DNA of 64,000 nucleotides from positions 3,752,501 to 3,816,500 of the forward strand of contig OX621252.1 in NCBI GenBank assembly GCA_951640165.1, given 5' to 3'. How positions within the stretch are numbered: the first letter of the stretch is position 1; every line of letters starts with the position of its first letter. The translations under genes were made by a program, and so were the position numbers. This stretch comes from Pseudoips prasinana. Lineage: Eukaryota; Arthropoda; Insecta; Lepidoptera; Nolidae. Positions 10,073 to 21,429 of this stretch are shown here, piece by piece. Under the pieces are notes generated by a model. The model saw nothing but the letters and a program-made list of their open reading frames with translations. It had not been told where the DNA came from and did no database searches.

Positions 10073-10266
10073 ATATCTTGAACCAGCGATCCGGCTCGAC
10101 CAAGGAGTATAGGGACAAGAATGACAGCTTTATTTGCTGTCGAAGCCAAGGGCGTGTAACACCGCCAATTCCCAGAATCTGGACTCACTGCTGGAATCTT
10201 TGGATCGACCCAGGACCACATTTACTGCGTCTACCGCAACACCAACGTGGTAGTAAGACAAGTTAG
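10073..10266 (-). repeat. SINE-B, degenerate copy
   Basis: Diverged match to the SINE-B body and head on the minus strand: GTAACACCGCCAATTCCCAG, GACCCAGGACCACATTTAC and ACCAACGTGG. It is older than the copy at 6186. Confidence 0.5.
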
Positions 10267-11084
10267 ACAGGCCGTGATCAATCGAAAGCAAAATTTAATA
10301 TAAACTGATACAATGTTACCAGATTTATTCTCAAAACATCTCAAACAAACAGCGTAAACGTTATAAAATGCGCAAATCCGATAATGAAGGGAAACACAAC
10401 GGAATCCCATTTATCTCCCAGGATACGGGATAATTTAAAATTCAAATAGTCGCACGCCTTATCAATTACGAGTACTAGGATCGCAACAATAACGGACGGT
10501 GACAATTCCTCGTTGAACCATTCTTAGGCGAATTTGCATCTTCATACAAACGCAATTAGGGGCGCGCGCATTAATTCGGCGAGTCCCCGAGCCCCGGAGG
10601 TAGAGGAGCATTCAATTTGATGGAGATACAACCTTGTAATGCCAAGCTAATGTAATTATAGGACATTTGCATCAATGTTATGTGCGCCTGGTGGCCAGCT
10701 TACTTTCAATATAGTGTGTTGAATAAATTTTCTTTTGTTTATTGGTTTCGGGCGTTAATTGTTCATTAGTGGAATAGCTTTATCTGGTATTGAAATCTGT
10801 TCGTGTGGTGTTTTTTGGATAATTGATTAAAGTCATTAACAACGTGTATAGCAGAATAACAGGATCACCGCATACGTGGAGTCGAGCAGCAGCGCTGGCT
10901 GTGTAACAGCTACCACTTAATCAGATTAAGGCAATCTGCTCCAAATGGTGACGTTATGGAAACCTTTGGGAGAGACTTATGTTCAGCAGACGACGACTTT
11001 AGCCTGCTGATGTTGACTATCGTTCCCAGGATAATACTCGTACAGCACAACACTGTTGTGTAAAAACATCAACATTTCAATCAT
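10267..11084. other. unannotated stretch with a GC-rich spot
   Basis: 10558-10612 (GGGGCGCGCGCATTAATTCG and onward) is a compact GC-rich island in AT-rich DNA. It contains an ATTAATT core and could be a conserved noncoding element. The rest shows no supported feature. Confidence 0.3.
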
Positions 11085-11372
11085 AATACTTGGGCCAAAA
11101 AGGGATATAGGGACTTTTCTTTTAAGAAACCTCCTTTTTTACATCGGTCCCAAGTTAGCGGTTTTATACCACAACGCCTCAGAGAGCACGTTAAGCCATT
11201 CATCCTGTACCTGACCTCTTTCCGCTAATATCGGCTAGTCGTCCCATAAGATTATGGGAGTGATGGAATAGAAAGTGCTCTTGTGTTTGCGCACACACTT
11301 GTGTACTATAATGTCCCGCGCATGGCCAGTTTCCATTGAGACTGGCCGCTGAAATTCAGGTAGGAGAACATT
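11085..11372 (+). repeat. SINE-B, 5'-truncated copy
   Basis: Body landmarks CTCAGAGAGCACGTTAAGCC, GTGATGGAATAGAAAGTGC, GTTTGCGCACACACTTGTG and CCATTGAGACTGGCCGC occur in order on the plus strand. The tRNA head is missing. Confidence 0.7.
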
Positions 11373-11803
11373 TTGGGAAGCACGCCACACATTAAAATTC
11401 CAGGTCTCTACAAATAAATATGAATGCCGTTTTCCTTACGTAAAGCACCACCCGGTTGACCTCGGGGGACAATATCCGTTTTATAAGCAAGAAAACCTCG
11501 AGTTTGTCTGAAGTTGCAGTCACATCATGTATTATTCCCGACGCTAACAAGAGAGCATCCTGAATTTGTTATAGTATCCTTAAAATTTGTTCCGTGTGTT
11601 CCCGCAGCCTCCCTGGTGGCTGAGGATTACAGATGTATATTTTTCTATTTTTTCCTGTCTTGTCACCTAAATTTCTATGAATTTTATAAAGTGTGTTTTG
11701 TTGGTGGTGTGTGTGAAGTGCGTTGTGGATTGGGATTTGGAAGGTGGGAAGAATTACTTAACTTGTTGTTGTTTAAAATATACTTGACTATTGATATATT
11801 TTA

Positions 11804-11931
11804 ACTACACGGTGGACCAATGATCTTGTGAGGGTTGCTGGATGCGGGTAGCGCAAAACCGGCAATTATAAAGATATATGGGGGAGGCCTTTGTCCAGTG
11901 GTGGACAGCGTTTGGAATATATGACGATATT
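11804..11931 (+). repeat. RTE-1 3' end fragment
   Basis: GGTGGACCAATGATCTTGTG, GCGCAAAACCGGCAATTATA and GGGGGAGGCCTTTGTCCAG correspond to the last codons and 3' UTR of RTE-1 (see 16333-16742). Confidence 0.75.
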
Positions 11932-11944
11932 TTTTACTATTTAA

Positions 11945-12049
11945 ATTAATAAATATGTTGGGACAACTAAAACAATGCCATCTAATTCCAGACTAGGCAG
12001 GCTGATGTTCAACTATGGCAATTGATATATATTCTTATATATTTCTAAA
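11945..12049 (-). repeat. SINE-D, 3' half (split by Helitron)
   Basis: AATAAATATGTTGGGACAAC and ACTAGGCAGGCTGATG through CTTATATATTTCTAAA. The Helitron at 12050 follows and the SINE resumes at 12228. Confidence 0.7.
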
Positions 12050-12227
12050 CTAGCTGCGCCCCGCGGTTTCACCCTCGTCAATCTTTATAAGTTATAGCCT
12101 ATATGTTATTCGGATATATAAGCTATATTACTACAAAGCTCCGTAATCTTTGCGTGAAAGAGTAACATATATTCATACATCCATTCATCCATATTCACAA
12201 ACTCGCGCATTTATAGTATTAGTAGGA
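12050..12227 (-). mobile_element. Hel-3 Helitron inserted in SINE-D
   Basis: On the minus strand it runs from TCCTACTAATACTATAAATG to CTAG with the terminal GGTGAAACCGCGGGGCGCAG segment. It contains the TTACGGAGCTTTGTAG and AATAACATATAGGC landmarks shared with 62489-62694. It has no coding capacity. Confidence 0.7.
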
Positions 12228-12325
12228 AGTAGGACACAGAACAAATAATTGTGATCATCACAGAAAGATTTGTTCTGGGTGGGGACCGAACCCCCATCTG
12301 TCAATGCCTAAATTCGACTAGGAAG
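12228..12325 (-). repeat. SINE-D, head part
   Basis: GGACACAGAACAAATAATTG, CACAGAAAGATTTGTTCTGG and the B-box complement GGGACCGAACCCCC. The 5'-most head is diverged. Confidence 0.65.
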
Positions 12326-13557
12326 ATATTATACATATATATAGCTGTAAGATTTTGAATGACTTATTGCTTGAGCGTACTTAGTTGCAAGTTACTAATA
12401 AGGAACAACTAGTTTTCTTCAAACAATAGATTGTTATATGAAAAGGAAATGATGGACGCAGAGACCTGAAGCTTTCATTTTCATCCATTATTATGTCTGT
12501 TCATACCTATACCATATACCGTTAACCATGAATTTTCCAACGAATTCCTCTCGCAACCAGGCCAGCATAATTCAATAGGAAATAACCTACTCATTCGACA
12601 GAGTAATAAAGTATAATTACATGGTCTAATTGTATAACGGTACCAGGCGATCATAACGGACGAGACAATGATACAAAGCTATATAACCTTACGACCTCGT
12701 CAGTCAACGGTACGTCGCTCAAACATCAGGAAGATAGGAGGTAATTACATGTCCACAATATATAATTACTTAGACAGTATATGTAAAATACCAAAACTAA
12801 TATGTCTACATAAATATATTTGCCATGAAAAAGTAATTAAGATACTACAAAACGTAGTTTTCTCTACACAAATGTATTTTAGCCGGACGCTGTAACCTTC
12901 GACGGATTTCAAGATATTGTGAATTATTTAAGCATTCATTGTTCTATGCGAATGATGGCTAGGCAAGTGATTGAGAAACTCTTAAAATAAGTAATAATGT
13001 GTGAAACATTATTCGTCGTATACAACAATAAGTAGGACAAGGAACATTAAAATAATTGCACGTTTGTCAGAGTGCATTTACATTAACAGAGAAAGCGCTC
13101 TTCAAATGCAGTTTTTAAATAACTGCAGCGGTTTTCGATATTGACACTAATGTACAAACAGACACGTTAGCCTTCAATTTTATAAACTTACATTAATAGT
13201 TCATTGTCTAATAAATAATGTTGATTTTAATATGTTTTGTAATAAAATATTTATGTTTTGTCTCAGTTCGTAGTACCTATTGTTGAGCAGTCGAATGGCG
13301 TAGAATAATTTTCAATATAAGCTCGCCTCCGGGCCCCGTTCAACTCATTACAATAATAACGCATAGCTTTTGAATACTAATCAACGGTAGGTATATTTAT
13401 GGGCGGAATTAAGCTTTAATTCGCGTTCAGCCGTAGGCGATTGGCCATTATGTTCTGCTTCCAGTCATATGACAGTTTCTTTTTTAATTATATTTTGAAG
13501 TCATTATAAAAAAGTACCATTTACATAAATTTATTGTTGTTAATAAACTTAACTAAT
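12326..13557. other. no gene recognised
   Basis: AT-rich DNA with short ORFs only. It includes a TACCAGGCGATCAT motif at 12641 and a GC-richer patch at 13320-13470 with an almost palindromic AATTAAGCTTTAATT (a pair of homeodomain-like TTAA/ATTA cores) at about 13406. Confidence 0.35.
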
Positions 13558-13885
13558 GCTTCGTTGGTCTAGCAGTAACGTCGAACATATAATGATGTTT
13601 TCGGAAAAACAAATTCAAATTCCAGGTTGGGCCTAAGAAAAAGTCATATTGGAGATTTTCTCTCCCTGTCAGCCCGGAGTTTGAAAGTTGGGGGTGTCTC
13701 TGAGAGCACGGTAAGTCGTCGGTCCTAAACCTGAACCCTTTCTGGTCGTGCAGCTAGCTAGCCCATTGGCCAATGAGAGTGAGGGAATTACAAATTGCGC
13801 ACATTATTGCGCAGTATAAAACGTCCAGCGGGCCATTTCCATTGAGACTATCCACCATAGTTGAAATCCGAGCAGAAGGATTAAT
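13558..13885 (+). repeat. SINE-B, near full-length, diverged head
   Basis: CTTCGTTGGTCTAGCAGTAA is the A-box region. The body shows GAAAGTTGGGGGTGTCTCTG, AGAGCACGGTAAGTCGTCGG and TTTCCATTGAGACTATCC. The B box is mutated to AATTCAAATTCCAGG. Confidence 0.7.
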
Positions 13886-14891
13886 TTAATAAAATGTAAA
13901 ATTGACGAAAGTTTGAAAATATTAATGTTTCGTAAGGGTGTAAAGTATGTGCTAGAATGGAACAAACCAATTTTATTTTTTCATTATTTTAAACTTTTGT
14001 AGCATTTCTATGAACGCAGAAGGAGGAGTATGAAATTTTGAACAGTTAAAGAACATATGGCGAAGGAGTGTAGAAAGATAATATTTTTATATAATCGGCA
14101 TTAGAATTAAATTATTAATATAAACAACACAACACACACTACCATGCTTTTGACACGCTGAGAAGAGATGACAAACTGAGTGTCAAAAGTGAGAACAGAT
14201 TAAATATTATTTGTCTTTAATGTCTATAGTCTTTGAAAATAAAACTTTAATGGTCGTATTTCGAACAAGTACGATCTCTAGTATATTTAGTTTAACTTAG
14301 CGTAAAACAAATGAGGACGTAGTGGAAATTTTAAATCTATATACTAAACCCTGATATAGGAAAGAATTATTATCAATATAAAGTAATATGCTAATAATTT
14401 CACCCAAGTACCATTCCCATTTGAGAATGCATATTTTAAAAACTCCCTCGCAAATAGGATTCATCGAACGCTGAATGAAAATTCCTTAGCATTTACGTAG
14501 ATGGCCATACACAAAGAGATAGACATTCCAATTACATCATAACCACGTGGCGTGGGCGCAGGACTCCATGTAGTGTCCGATAATAAAATGCTGGACATAT
14601 AACCATGTCCTCAATATCGCGAACTCAAATAATTCGATCGGCCATTTTACGACTTGGGAACGAAACATCTACGTATTATCTTGAATATTTAAAATTAATG
14701 GAAAGTTGGGATTGAATTTCTGCTTTGTCGCAGTAGGTGCCATTTAAGAGGCTGCCACAGACATATATACATACACATATACACAGAATGATAGAGACCT
14801 AATTTTATATTATAAGATTTTGACTTTCAATATGGAGAATGGAACTAAAGGAGCATGGAACTAAATAACGCACAGTATAATAATAAATAAA
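13886..14891. other. no feature recognised
   Basis: AT-rich sequence with no ORF, RNA or repeat that I can support. Confidence 0.4.
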
Positions 14892-15144
14892 ATCCTGGGA
14901 CGTTATTCACACACAGCCATCTAATCCCAAATTAAGCAGAGCTTGTACTATGCAACCCGGATAACTGATATAATTACATATTCTACTTTTTTTTTGTAAA
15001 TACATACTTATATAGATAATTTCACCCCGACTCGGGACAAACAGACATGTTCTTGCACACAAATAACTGTCCTGGGTGGGAATCGAACCCACGACCTGCT
15101 GCGTGAAAGGCAAGCTTCTACCAACCACGCCAACAGGCCCGTCC
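14892..15144 (-). repeat. SINE-C, full-length copy
   Basis: A reference copy of the family. On the minus strand the tRNA-like head (GGCGTGGTTGGTAGAAGC A-box region, GGTTCGATTCCCACC B-box) is followed by TGTGTGCAAGAACATGTCTG. An AT-rich linker comes next, then the tail with GCTCTGCTTAATTTGGGAT and CCCAGGAT. About 250 bp. Confidence 0.85.
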
Positions 15145-15178
15145 AATATATCTCCACAATTGTTGGTTAATTTTGTAA

Positions 15179-15234
15179 TGAGCCTGCCCACACTGCGTCT
15201 GCCGGTTCGTGGTGGTCACTCAAGAACTTTTCTT
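15179..15234 (-). repeat. RTE-1 short fragment
   Basis: GAGCCTGCCCACACTGCG, CCGGTTCGTGGT and CACTCAAGAACTTTTCT match the codons for the RTE-1 'KVLEWRPRTGRRSVGRP' region in reverse. It lies between two SINE-C copies. Confidence 0.65.
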
Positions 15235-15261
15235 AAACATAAATTATATAATAATAATAAT

Positions 15262-15350
15262 ATCCTGGGACATTATTTACACACGACCATCTCATCCTAA
15301 ACTAAGCAGAGCTTGTACTATGGAAACCAGATAACTGATATACTGCATAT
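15262..15350 (-). repeat. SINE-C 3' fragment
   Basis: ATCCTGGGACATTATTTACA to ACCAGATAACTGATATACTG. It is the tail module only. Confidence 0.75.
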
Positions 15351-16045
15351 ACTACTAAAATACATAATAAGTTTTAAAAAAGGCTATTGAGGTTTGTGTG
15401 ATTATTCTAGTTTTACTTCTATCTCTGCTTTAATATAGGCGCAAACTTTGGTGTCAGCCTCTTAATATATTACACACCAGTGGAAATTGCTAGCACAGTA
15501 TTGTAGAGTCAAGTCTATCTACTGTGTTCGACCAATTAAATCACAGAATCATTCCATCACGTGATAATATAGACAGTTGTCAGCGATTTCATTGGGCAGA
15601 CAAAGCACAGAGACACGTCTCGACAATACTATGCTAATAGACGCTTATGTTTGACTATCGGAGTAACCGAATTCCAGCTTACGCCCGATAGATATAAAGT
15701 ATGTTTTATATAGTAGCTACGAAGTAGATATGACGGTAATAATGAAGTCATGTTGGGGTAAAAGCTGATGGTTTTACACCAGGATATGATTACAGTAATA
15801 ATATAGTTTGATGCAATTATTTGCGTGTTATCTGTCAAAATATCTTGTGAACTATGTCCATGTAATGTATATAAACCAATTACTAATCAGATGTACGAAA
15901 TAAGTTACGTTTTCCGTATTAGGTGCCCTTTCTCCGATATGATTTTCCAAAACAGATTTAAGTTATGTTCAATATGCCCAGTTTAAAAATAAAGTCGAAG
16001 CTTATTCGCGTTTTAAAAGTAGTGATCAAAGAATAATGTATATTT
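15351..16045. other. no feature recognised
   Basis: AT-rich, with no supported ORF or repeat. Confidence 0.4.
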
Positions 16046-16160
16046 TGTTAACTTTATTCTGTAACTATAATAAGAAAAATCCCGAACCCTTTTAATATAT
16101 TTCCTTAACTTTTTTCTGTAACGTTCATGAGAAAAACCCCGAACCCTTTTAAATTACTTT
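16046..16160. repeat. 57-bp tandem duplication
   Basis: Two diverged copies of a unit containing TAACTTTATTCTGTAAC (16049) / TAACTTTTTTCTGTAAC (16106) and CCCGAACCCTTTTAA. The period is about 57 bp. Confidence 0.65.
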
Positions 16161-16176
16161 CGTTTCCGTTATTTAA

Positions 16177-16332
16177 TAAATAAATATCTGAACACACATA
16201 TTGCCATCTGATTCCAAACCAGGCAGAGCCTGTAATAAAGCAACCAGAGACAATTGATAAACATACTTATATGTTTTAGATAAATTAATGCCAGGCACAG
16301 AACAAATAATCGTGTTCATCATACATAGATAG
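16177..16332 (-). repeat. SINE-D, 3' part with RTE-1 target site
   Basis: TAAATATCTGAACACACA, GCCATCTGATTCCAAACC and ACAGAACAAATAATCGTG. The last 12 bases (16321-16332, ATACATAGATAG) are the left copy of the target duplication of the RTE-1 insertion. Confidence 0.75.
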
Positions 16333-16742
16333 ATGACTTACGGAGCGGAGACGTGGTCGCTCACTATGGGCCTTATCAGGCGGCTCAAGGTCACCCAAAG
16401 AGCAATGGAAAGGGCTATGCTTGGAGTTTCCCTGCGAGATCGAATCAGAAATGTTGAGATCCGCTGGCGAACCAAAGTAACCGACATAGCCGTTAGAATT
16501 GCCAAGCTGAAGTGACAGTGGGCGGCGCACATAGCTCGTAGAGCCGACGGCCGCTGGGGCAGAAAGGTTCTCCAGTGGCGACCACGAACCGGAAGACGCA
16601 GCGTGGGCAGGCCCCCTACAAGATGGACCGATGATCTTGTGCGGGTCGCTGGAAATCGCTGGATGCGGATAGCGCAAGACCGGCAATTGTGAAGATCTTT
16701 GGGGGAGGCCTTTGTCCAGGACGTCTTTCGGCTGATATGATG
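16333..16742 (+). mobile_element. RTE-1 LINE, 5'-truncated, with target site duplication
   Basis: A 410-bp insertion flanked by ATACATAGATAG at 16321-16332 and 16743-16754. It encodes the C-terminus of an RTE-clade ORF2: MTYGAETWSLTMGLIRRLKV, QRAMERAMLGVSLRDRI, a TGA where Trp is expected after RIAKLK, then GRWGRKVLQWRPRTGRRSVG and RPPTRWTDDLVRVAGNRW. The 3' UTR ends with GGCTGATATGATGAT. In known RTE elements this region follows the RT domain; the palm and endonuclease are absent, so the copy is dead on arrival. Confidence 0.85.
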
Positions 16743-17108
<366 letters not shown>

Positions 17109-17277
17109 TCTACTATATAAAAATAAGTTGGGTTTTCCTTCCTGACGCTATAACTCCAGAACGCACGAACCGATTTCCACGGTTTTGCATTCGTTGGAAA
17201 GGTCTCGGGCTCCGTGAGGTTTATAGCAAAGAAAATTTATAAAATTTAACGCGGGTAACACCGCGGGGCACAGCTAG
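17109..17277 (+). mobile_element. Hel-2 Helitron, second unit of a tandem dimer
   Basis: Also exactly 169 bp, differing from the first unit at about nine positions by eye. It ends GGGGCACAGCTAG and is followed by T. No host sequence or extra target dinucleotide lies between the units. Confidence 0.8.
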
Positions 17278-17490
17278 TATTATATATTTAATTCCCTTAT
17301 ATTCAACGCATAGCCCATTTTTTTTAAGTTTCCGAATGTATCTTAATTATAATGATGAATAAATTAAAATATTCAATTAAAAACTATGTACTTACCAATT
17401 ATTTACTTGTAGTATCGTTAACCCTGTATCCTGTGCTAATTGTTTCTTTTGGTCTTCCGAAGGGTAGGGGTGCTGCAACAAACCAAAAAC

Positions 17491-17574
17491 AAATATAAAC
17501 ATTGTGAATACAATTATAAACATTGTGAATACAAATATGAACATTGTGAATACAAATATGAACGCATTGAATAC
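17491..17574. repeat. 21-bp minisatellite, 4 units
   Basis: Four consecutive 21-mers of the type AAATATGAACATTGTGAATAC, at 17491, 17512, 17533 and 17554. The last is slightly diverged. In one frame it reads as a 7-residue repeat (Y-K/E-H-C-E-Y-K/N), a by-product of the period rather than evidence for a protein. Confidence 0.85.
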
Positions 17575-17934
17575 AAGTCGTATAAATCAGATAAGATAAA
17601 GATCATCAAAATAATAAACAAGATTACGTGATAATTCATAATCCCTGGGTAGCTAAAAGGTAGCACTTTTTAATAAAACGGTAGCACTTTTATGAGATTT
17701 GAGTGATTCTCGTGAGTTGTGATGTATGATGCTTGTGTGTCACAAGCATCATATATAAGTTATAATAAGCATATTTATAAATACCATTAGGTGGATCGCA
17801 TGCTTGATTGTAGATTGAATGTAATAAAAAAATATTTTAAGGTTTTTTTATATAAATAGGTTAAAAAGCGGTGAGCAACGTATATACATACATGTAATAT
17901 TACAATGGTTATGTTACATTCAATTTAATAACGT
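17575..17934. other. no feature recognised
   Basis: AT-rich. A short duplicated GTAGCACTTTT occurs near 17660-17690. No gene. Confidence 0.35.
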
Positions 17935-18228
17935 AAAACCGGCCAAGTGCGAGTCAGACTCGGGCACGAAGGGATCATTATAATTATCCATACGAACGGC
18001 AAAAAAGTCTTATAATTGTGTGGGAACCTCTTTAAATATAAATTTTATTCTTTTTTAGTATTGATTGTTATAGCGGCTACAGATATACCTACATCATCTG
18101 TGAAAATTTCAACTGTCTAACTATTACGGTTCATAAGATATAGCCTGGTGACAGACAGAAAAACGAACAGACAGACAGTCTTAGTTATAGGGTCCCGTTT
18201 TACCCTTTGGGTATGCAATCCTAAAAAG
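17935..18228 (+). repeat. arthropod-wide interspersed repeat of unassigned class
   Basis: It starts AAAACCGGCCAAGTGCGAG and ends with GGGTCCCGTTTTACCC, TTTGGGTATG and CCTAAAAAG. The middle has AAATTTCAACTGTCTAAC and a run of ACAGACAG. I recall near-identical sequences from many insect genomes, with no agreed transposon class. No coding capacity. Confidence 0.7.
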
Positions 18229-18587
18229 CGGTTAAGTTTTTTAAAAATAAAATACTTGGTGTATATAGAGAATTAATTCATCTACAGTCAGTAGATTTTA
18301 ATAGAATTAGAAACAGAATGGACCCAAAAGCGACTACAATACAAAGTTGAACAAATTGAATACAAAAATACAAATCGAGATACAAACACAATTAGAAGGA
18401 AAGTGAGTCTAATTAAGTTTCGTCTGCGTCGATTGTGGGGTAATTAGATTTTTGTAGCTTCCAATGTGTTCGGGGAAGGCGATATCCTGAAGTATTTCGG
18501 CAATTTAGATTCCAAATTTATTGGATTTTGTTAAACTTACTCACACAGATTTAAACTTGTGACTTACAACGGTATCTTTATCGGCAT
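18229..18587. other. no feature recognised
   Basis: AT-rich sequence without a supported feature. Confidence 0.4.
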
Positions 18588-18729
18588 GTAATTATCTATA
18601 TAAGTATGTATTTACATAAGAAAAGTAGTAGATATATGTAGTATATCAGATACTTGGTTTCCATAGCACAAGCTCTACTTAGTTTGGGATCAGATAGCCG
18701 TGTGTGACTTATGTCCCAGGATATTTTTA
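18588..18729 (+). repeat. SINE-C, 5'-truncated copy
   Basis: GTAATTATCTATATAAGTAT to ATGTCCCAGGATATTTTT. It lies tail-to-tail with the copy starting at 18762. Confidence 0.8.
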
Positions 18730-18761
18730 TAGCAAAATCAGTCAATATAATTAATAATAAT

Positions 18762-19003
18762 ATCCTGGGACATTATTCACACACGGCCACCTGGTCTCAA
18801 ACTAAGCAGAGCTTGTACTATGGAAACCAGATAACTAATATACTACTTTTCTTTTGTAAATACATACTTATATAGATAACTACTCCCAGACTCAGGACAA
18901 ACAGACATGTTCATGCACACAAATATTTGTCCTGGATGGGAATCGAACCCACGACATGCGGCGTGAAAAGCAAGCATTTGCCAACCACGCCAAACGGCCC
19001 AGG
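18762..19003 (-). repeat. SINE-C, full-length copy
   Basis: Complete from ATCCTGGGACATTATTCACA to the head complement CCAACCACGCCAAACGGCCC. The B box is intact (GGTTCGATTCC on the minus strand). Confidence 0.85.
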
Positions 19004-21092
19004 TCCTTTTAACCTATGCAATAATATGTTCCTTTTAAGTATTATGTATGTGTAATAGTTGTCAACATTTTAAATTGAATCAGGTAACATTACTGTATAT
19101 ATTTATTTATTTATCTTATTTACTCCACTTATTGCGTAAATTATGAAAGATACATATTTGGTTATTTTTAAAAAAGTATTTTCATCTTTTCTTTACTCTA
19201 TAGAGAGCTTTCATTACTTATTTATCTCTCAGGTACCAGGGTGACATACACACGCAACACGTGCTGTCCTAATGTTATTGGTTTCTGGCGTGCAACAGCG
19301 AACCCTTGAGACCTCCTACGTTTTCTTACAGCCTGGTACACAGGTGAAATATACGTGTAAATTATTAACTTATTGCCATCCAAATCCCAGGGTAGGACTG
19401 GTGAGGAGGGTATGGGAAAAATATGGTGTAATACAGAAATATAAACCAACAGTAAACCCATTACTTCAATAGAGAATATAATTAGGTTGCCTGTGTCTAT
19501 GGCTCGTAACTTATAACCAGATAGGCTGATTTTATTTGCCGCTCTAAATAACGACAGAGCATATTTCAATCATGAAATTACCCATAACTGACAGATCTAC
19601 TAGTTTAAAAGGTAAAATTTAATGTCATTTTAAGGATACTACTCATTCTGTTTCCTCCGTCATTAATTTAATTAAGAAAATACTCGATTCGATGTATTTT
19701 TGTAATTCTGATATAAATTAAATCGAATAAACAAACAAATTTCACATTTAAAGCGTTTATAAATATAATCCTGTCTGAATCACTATAATATTTGCAGCGA
19801 TTCTCAAAGTTTACACGTTTTTACGGCTTATATTTATGTTACAATTTTTCCCGAGTGTTATAAGAATGCATCAGTTAATGTAAACCAACTGTCTTGCGTG
19901 CGCAGGTTAGGATGAGAGCACAGCGAGTACAATGTTATTATGAACTATGTCGGCCTTAATATCATATTATCTTTATATTTTTAAATAAAATAAATATTAC
20001 AGATATGAACATTATAGTGGTACTATATTAACAGCATATTATATTCAATAATTTAATTAAAGTAATTCCATAAAGAGTTCATTCCACTCTAAGAGACACG
20101 AACACAAAAAAATAAGAAAAAAGAACACTTAACATCAAGTAAATATATATATTCGTGGTCCATATGTCAAAAGTTGTTACAGCCACAAATATATATTATG
20201 TTCAGCTATGTCCAGCCATTTAGGCGTACAATGTTTATTTAATTACAGTCAGTTATACAATTATTTTTATAAGATATACATTATGTTAAAACAATTTAAT
20301 ACGTGTCATTTAATTATCTAATCACCAAAAATTAGCAATTAGCAGCAAGATTAGCAAGCGGTTTTGTTATCGTAATTTTTAGCCAACTTCCGAAGATATT
20401 AACTCGGCTAATGTTCATTGTATGATCCGAAATTTTATTGAAACCGGTTGTCTTACAAAGACGTCGCTAAAAGTTAGTTTTGTATTTAAAAAAATAGTAA
20501 TTGTTACGTAATCTGAATAGATATATCCAAACATAAAGAGTAAAATGATTTTCTAATGTTGTGTCTACTTGTGAACCGCCATATACATCTACAGATGTGT
20601 ATAACACGTGGAGAGTTACTGAAAAATTGGTACCTGACGACCACACACATACTCCTCATTAAACACAATAAGAAGCATTTTCATCGCGTCGTAGGTGGCA
20701 AGTCCATTATCCAACTATTATAACAAGACAAATTCCTTTGCCAGCTTTCGCTGTACCTACTTGTGGTACAGAGATGAAGATATCGGAAACAAATACGGTG
20801 TTATTTAGACAAGTGCACCCCAATCTTAATGCTGAGAATAACCGCGCGGTAGGTCGAGACACACCGTTTATTATTCCAATATGTATTTGGGTATTGTCGA
20901 ATTGCACTAATGCATACTAATGCAGGATGTTAAGCCTGTCCGTTTGTTTGTTCGCCCGTTTGTTTGGGGCCGATTAATCGATATGTACGAAATGTAATCG
21001 ATTTTGTTTGCGAGGTGCTGATGATGGAAGTTGGTGTGGTTTTAATTTAGATGGCAATGGTGAACTTGGATTAGAAATTATTAATCCTACTT
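19004..21092. other. no gene recognised
   Basis: Two kilobases of unique-looking AT-rich DNA with only short ORFs. One TACCAGG motif lies at 19234. Nothing in 19222-19569 has the composition or splice signals of a real exon. Confidence 0.4.
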
Positions 21093-21204
21093 AACATGTG
21101 CGAAGTTACTATTTACCTACCCGATAGATTAGGTAAGAAGTAGGTAAGCTAGTTTTACATATAACCCCGATATTACGAACACCATGAGCATGAAAAATAA
21201 TGAT
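21093..21204. repeat. duplicated flank shared with 2713-2825
   Basis: Begins AACATGTGCGAAGTTAC and runs directly into a minus-strand SINE-D, just as at 2713. Confidence 0.7.
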
Positions 21205-21429
21205 AATAAATATCTTGAACCAACTTACATCTGATCCCAAACTAGGCCGCACCTACACTATGGCATCCAGACAACTGATAAACATACTTATATATTTCTA
21301 AATACATATCTATTATAGATAAATTACACCCAGATACAGAACAAATAATCGTGCACAACACATAAAGATTTGTTCTGGCTGGGGATCGAACCCACGACCT
21401 CTGGTTTCACTAACCACCTGGCCAACAAT
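21205..21429 (-). repeat. SINE-D, near full-length copy
   Basis: A reference copy of the family. The tail complement AATAAATATCTTGAACC and ATCTGATCCCAAACTAGG is followed by an AT-rich linker, then AACAAATAATCGTGCACAAC, GATTTGTTCTGG, the B-box complement GGATCGAACCCACG and a shortened A-box region ending CTGGCCAACA. Confidence 0.8.

Noticed and set aside
14907..15191. Minus ORF of 94 codons with FTQQVVGSIPTQDSYLC
   Set aside because: This is the translated SINE-C head and leader, seen again in other SINE-C copies; SINEs are not protein coding.
17440..17631. ORF with repeated HCEYKYE units
   Set aside because: Produced by the 21-bp minisatellite period; flanking codons are not protein-like.
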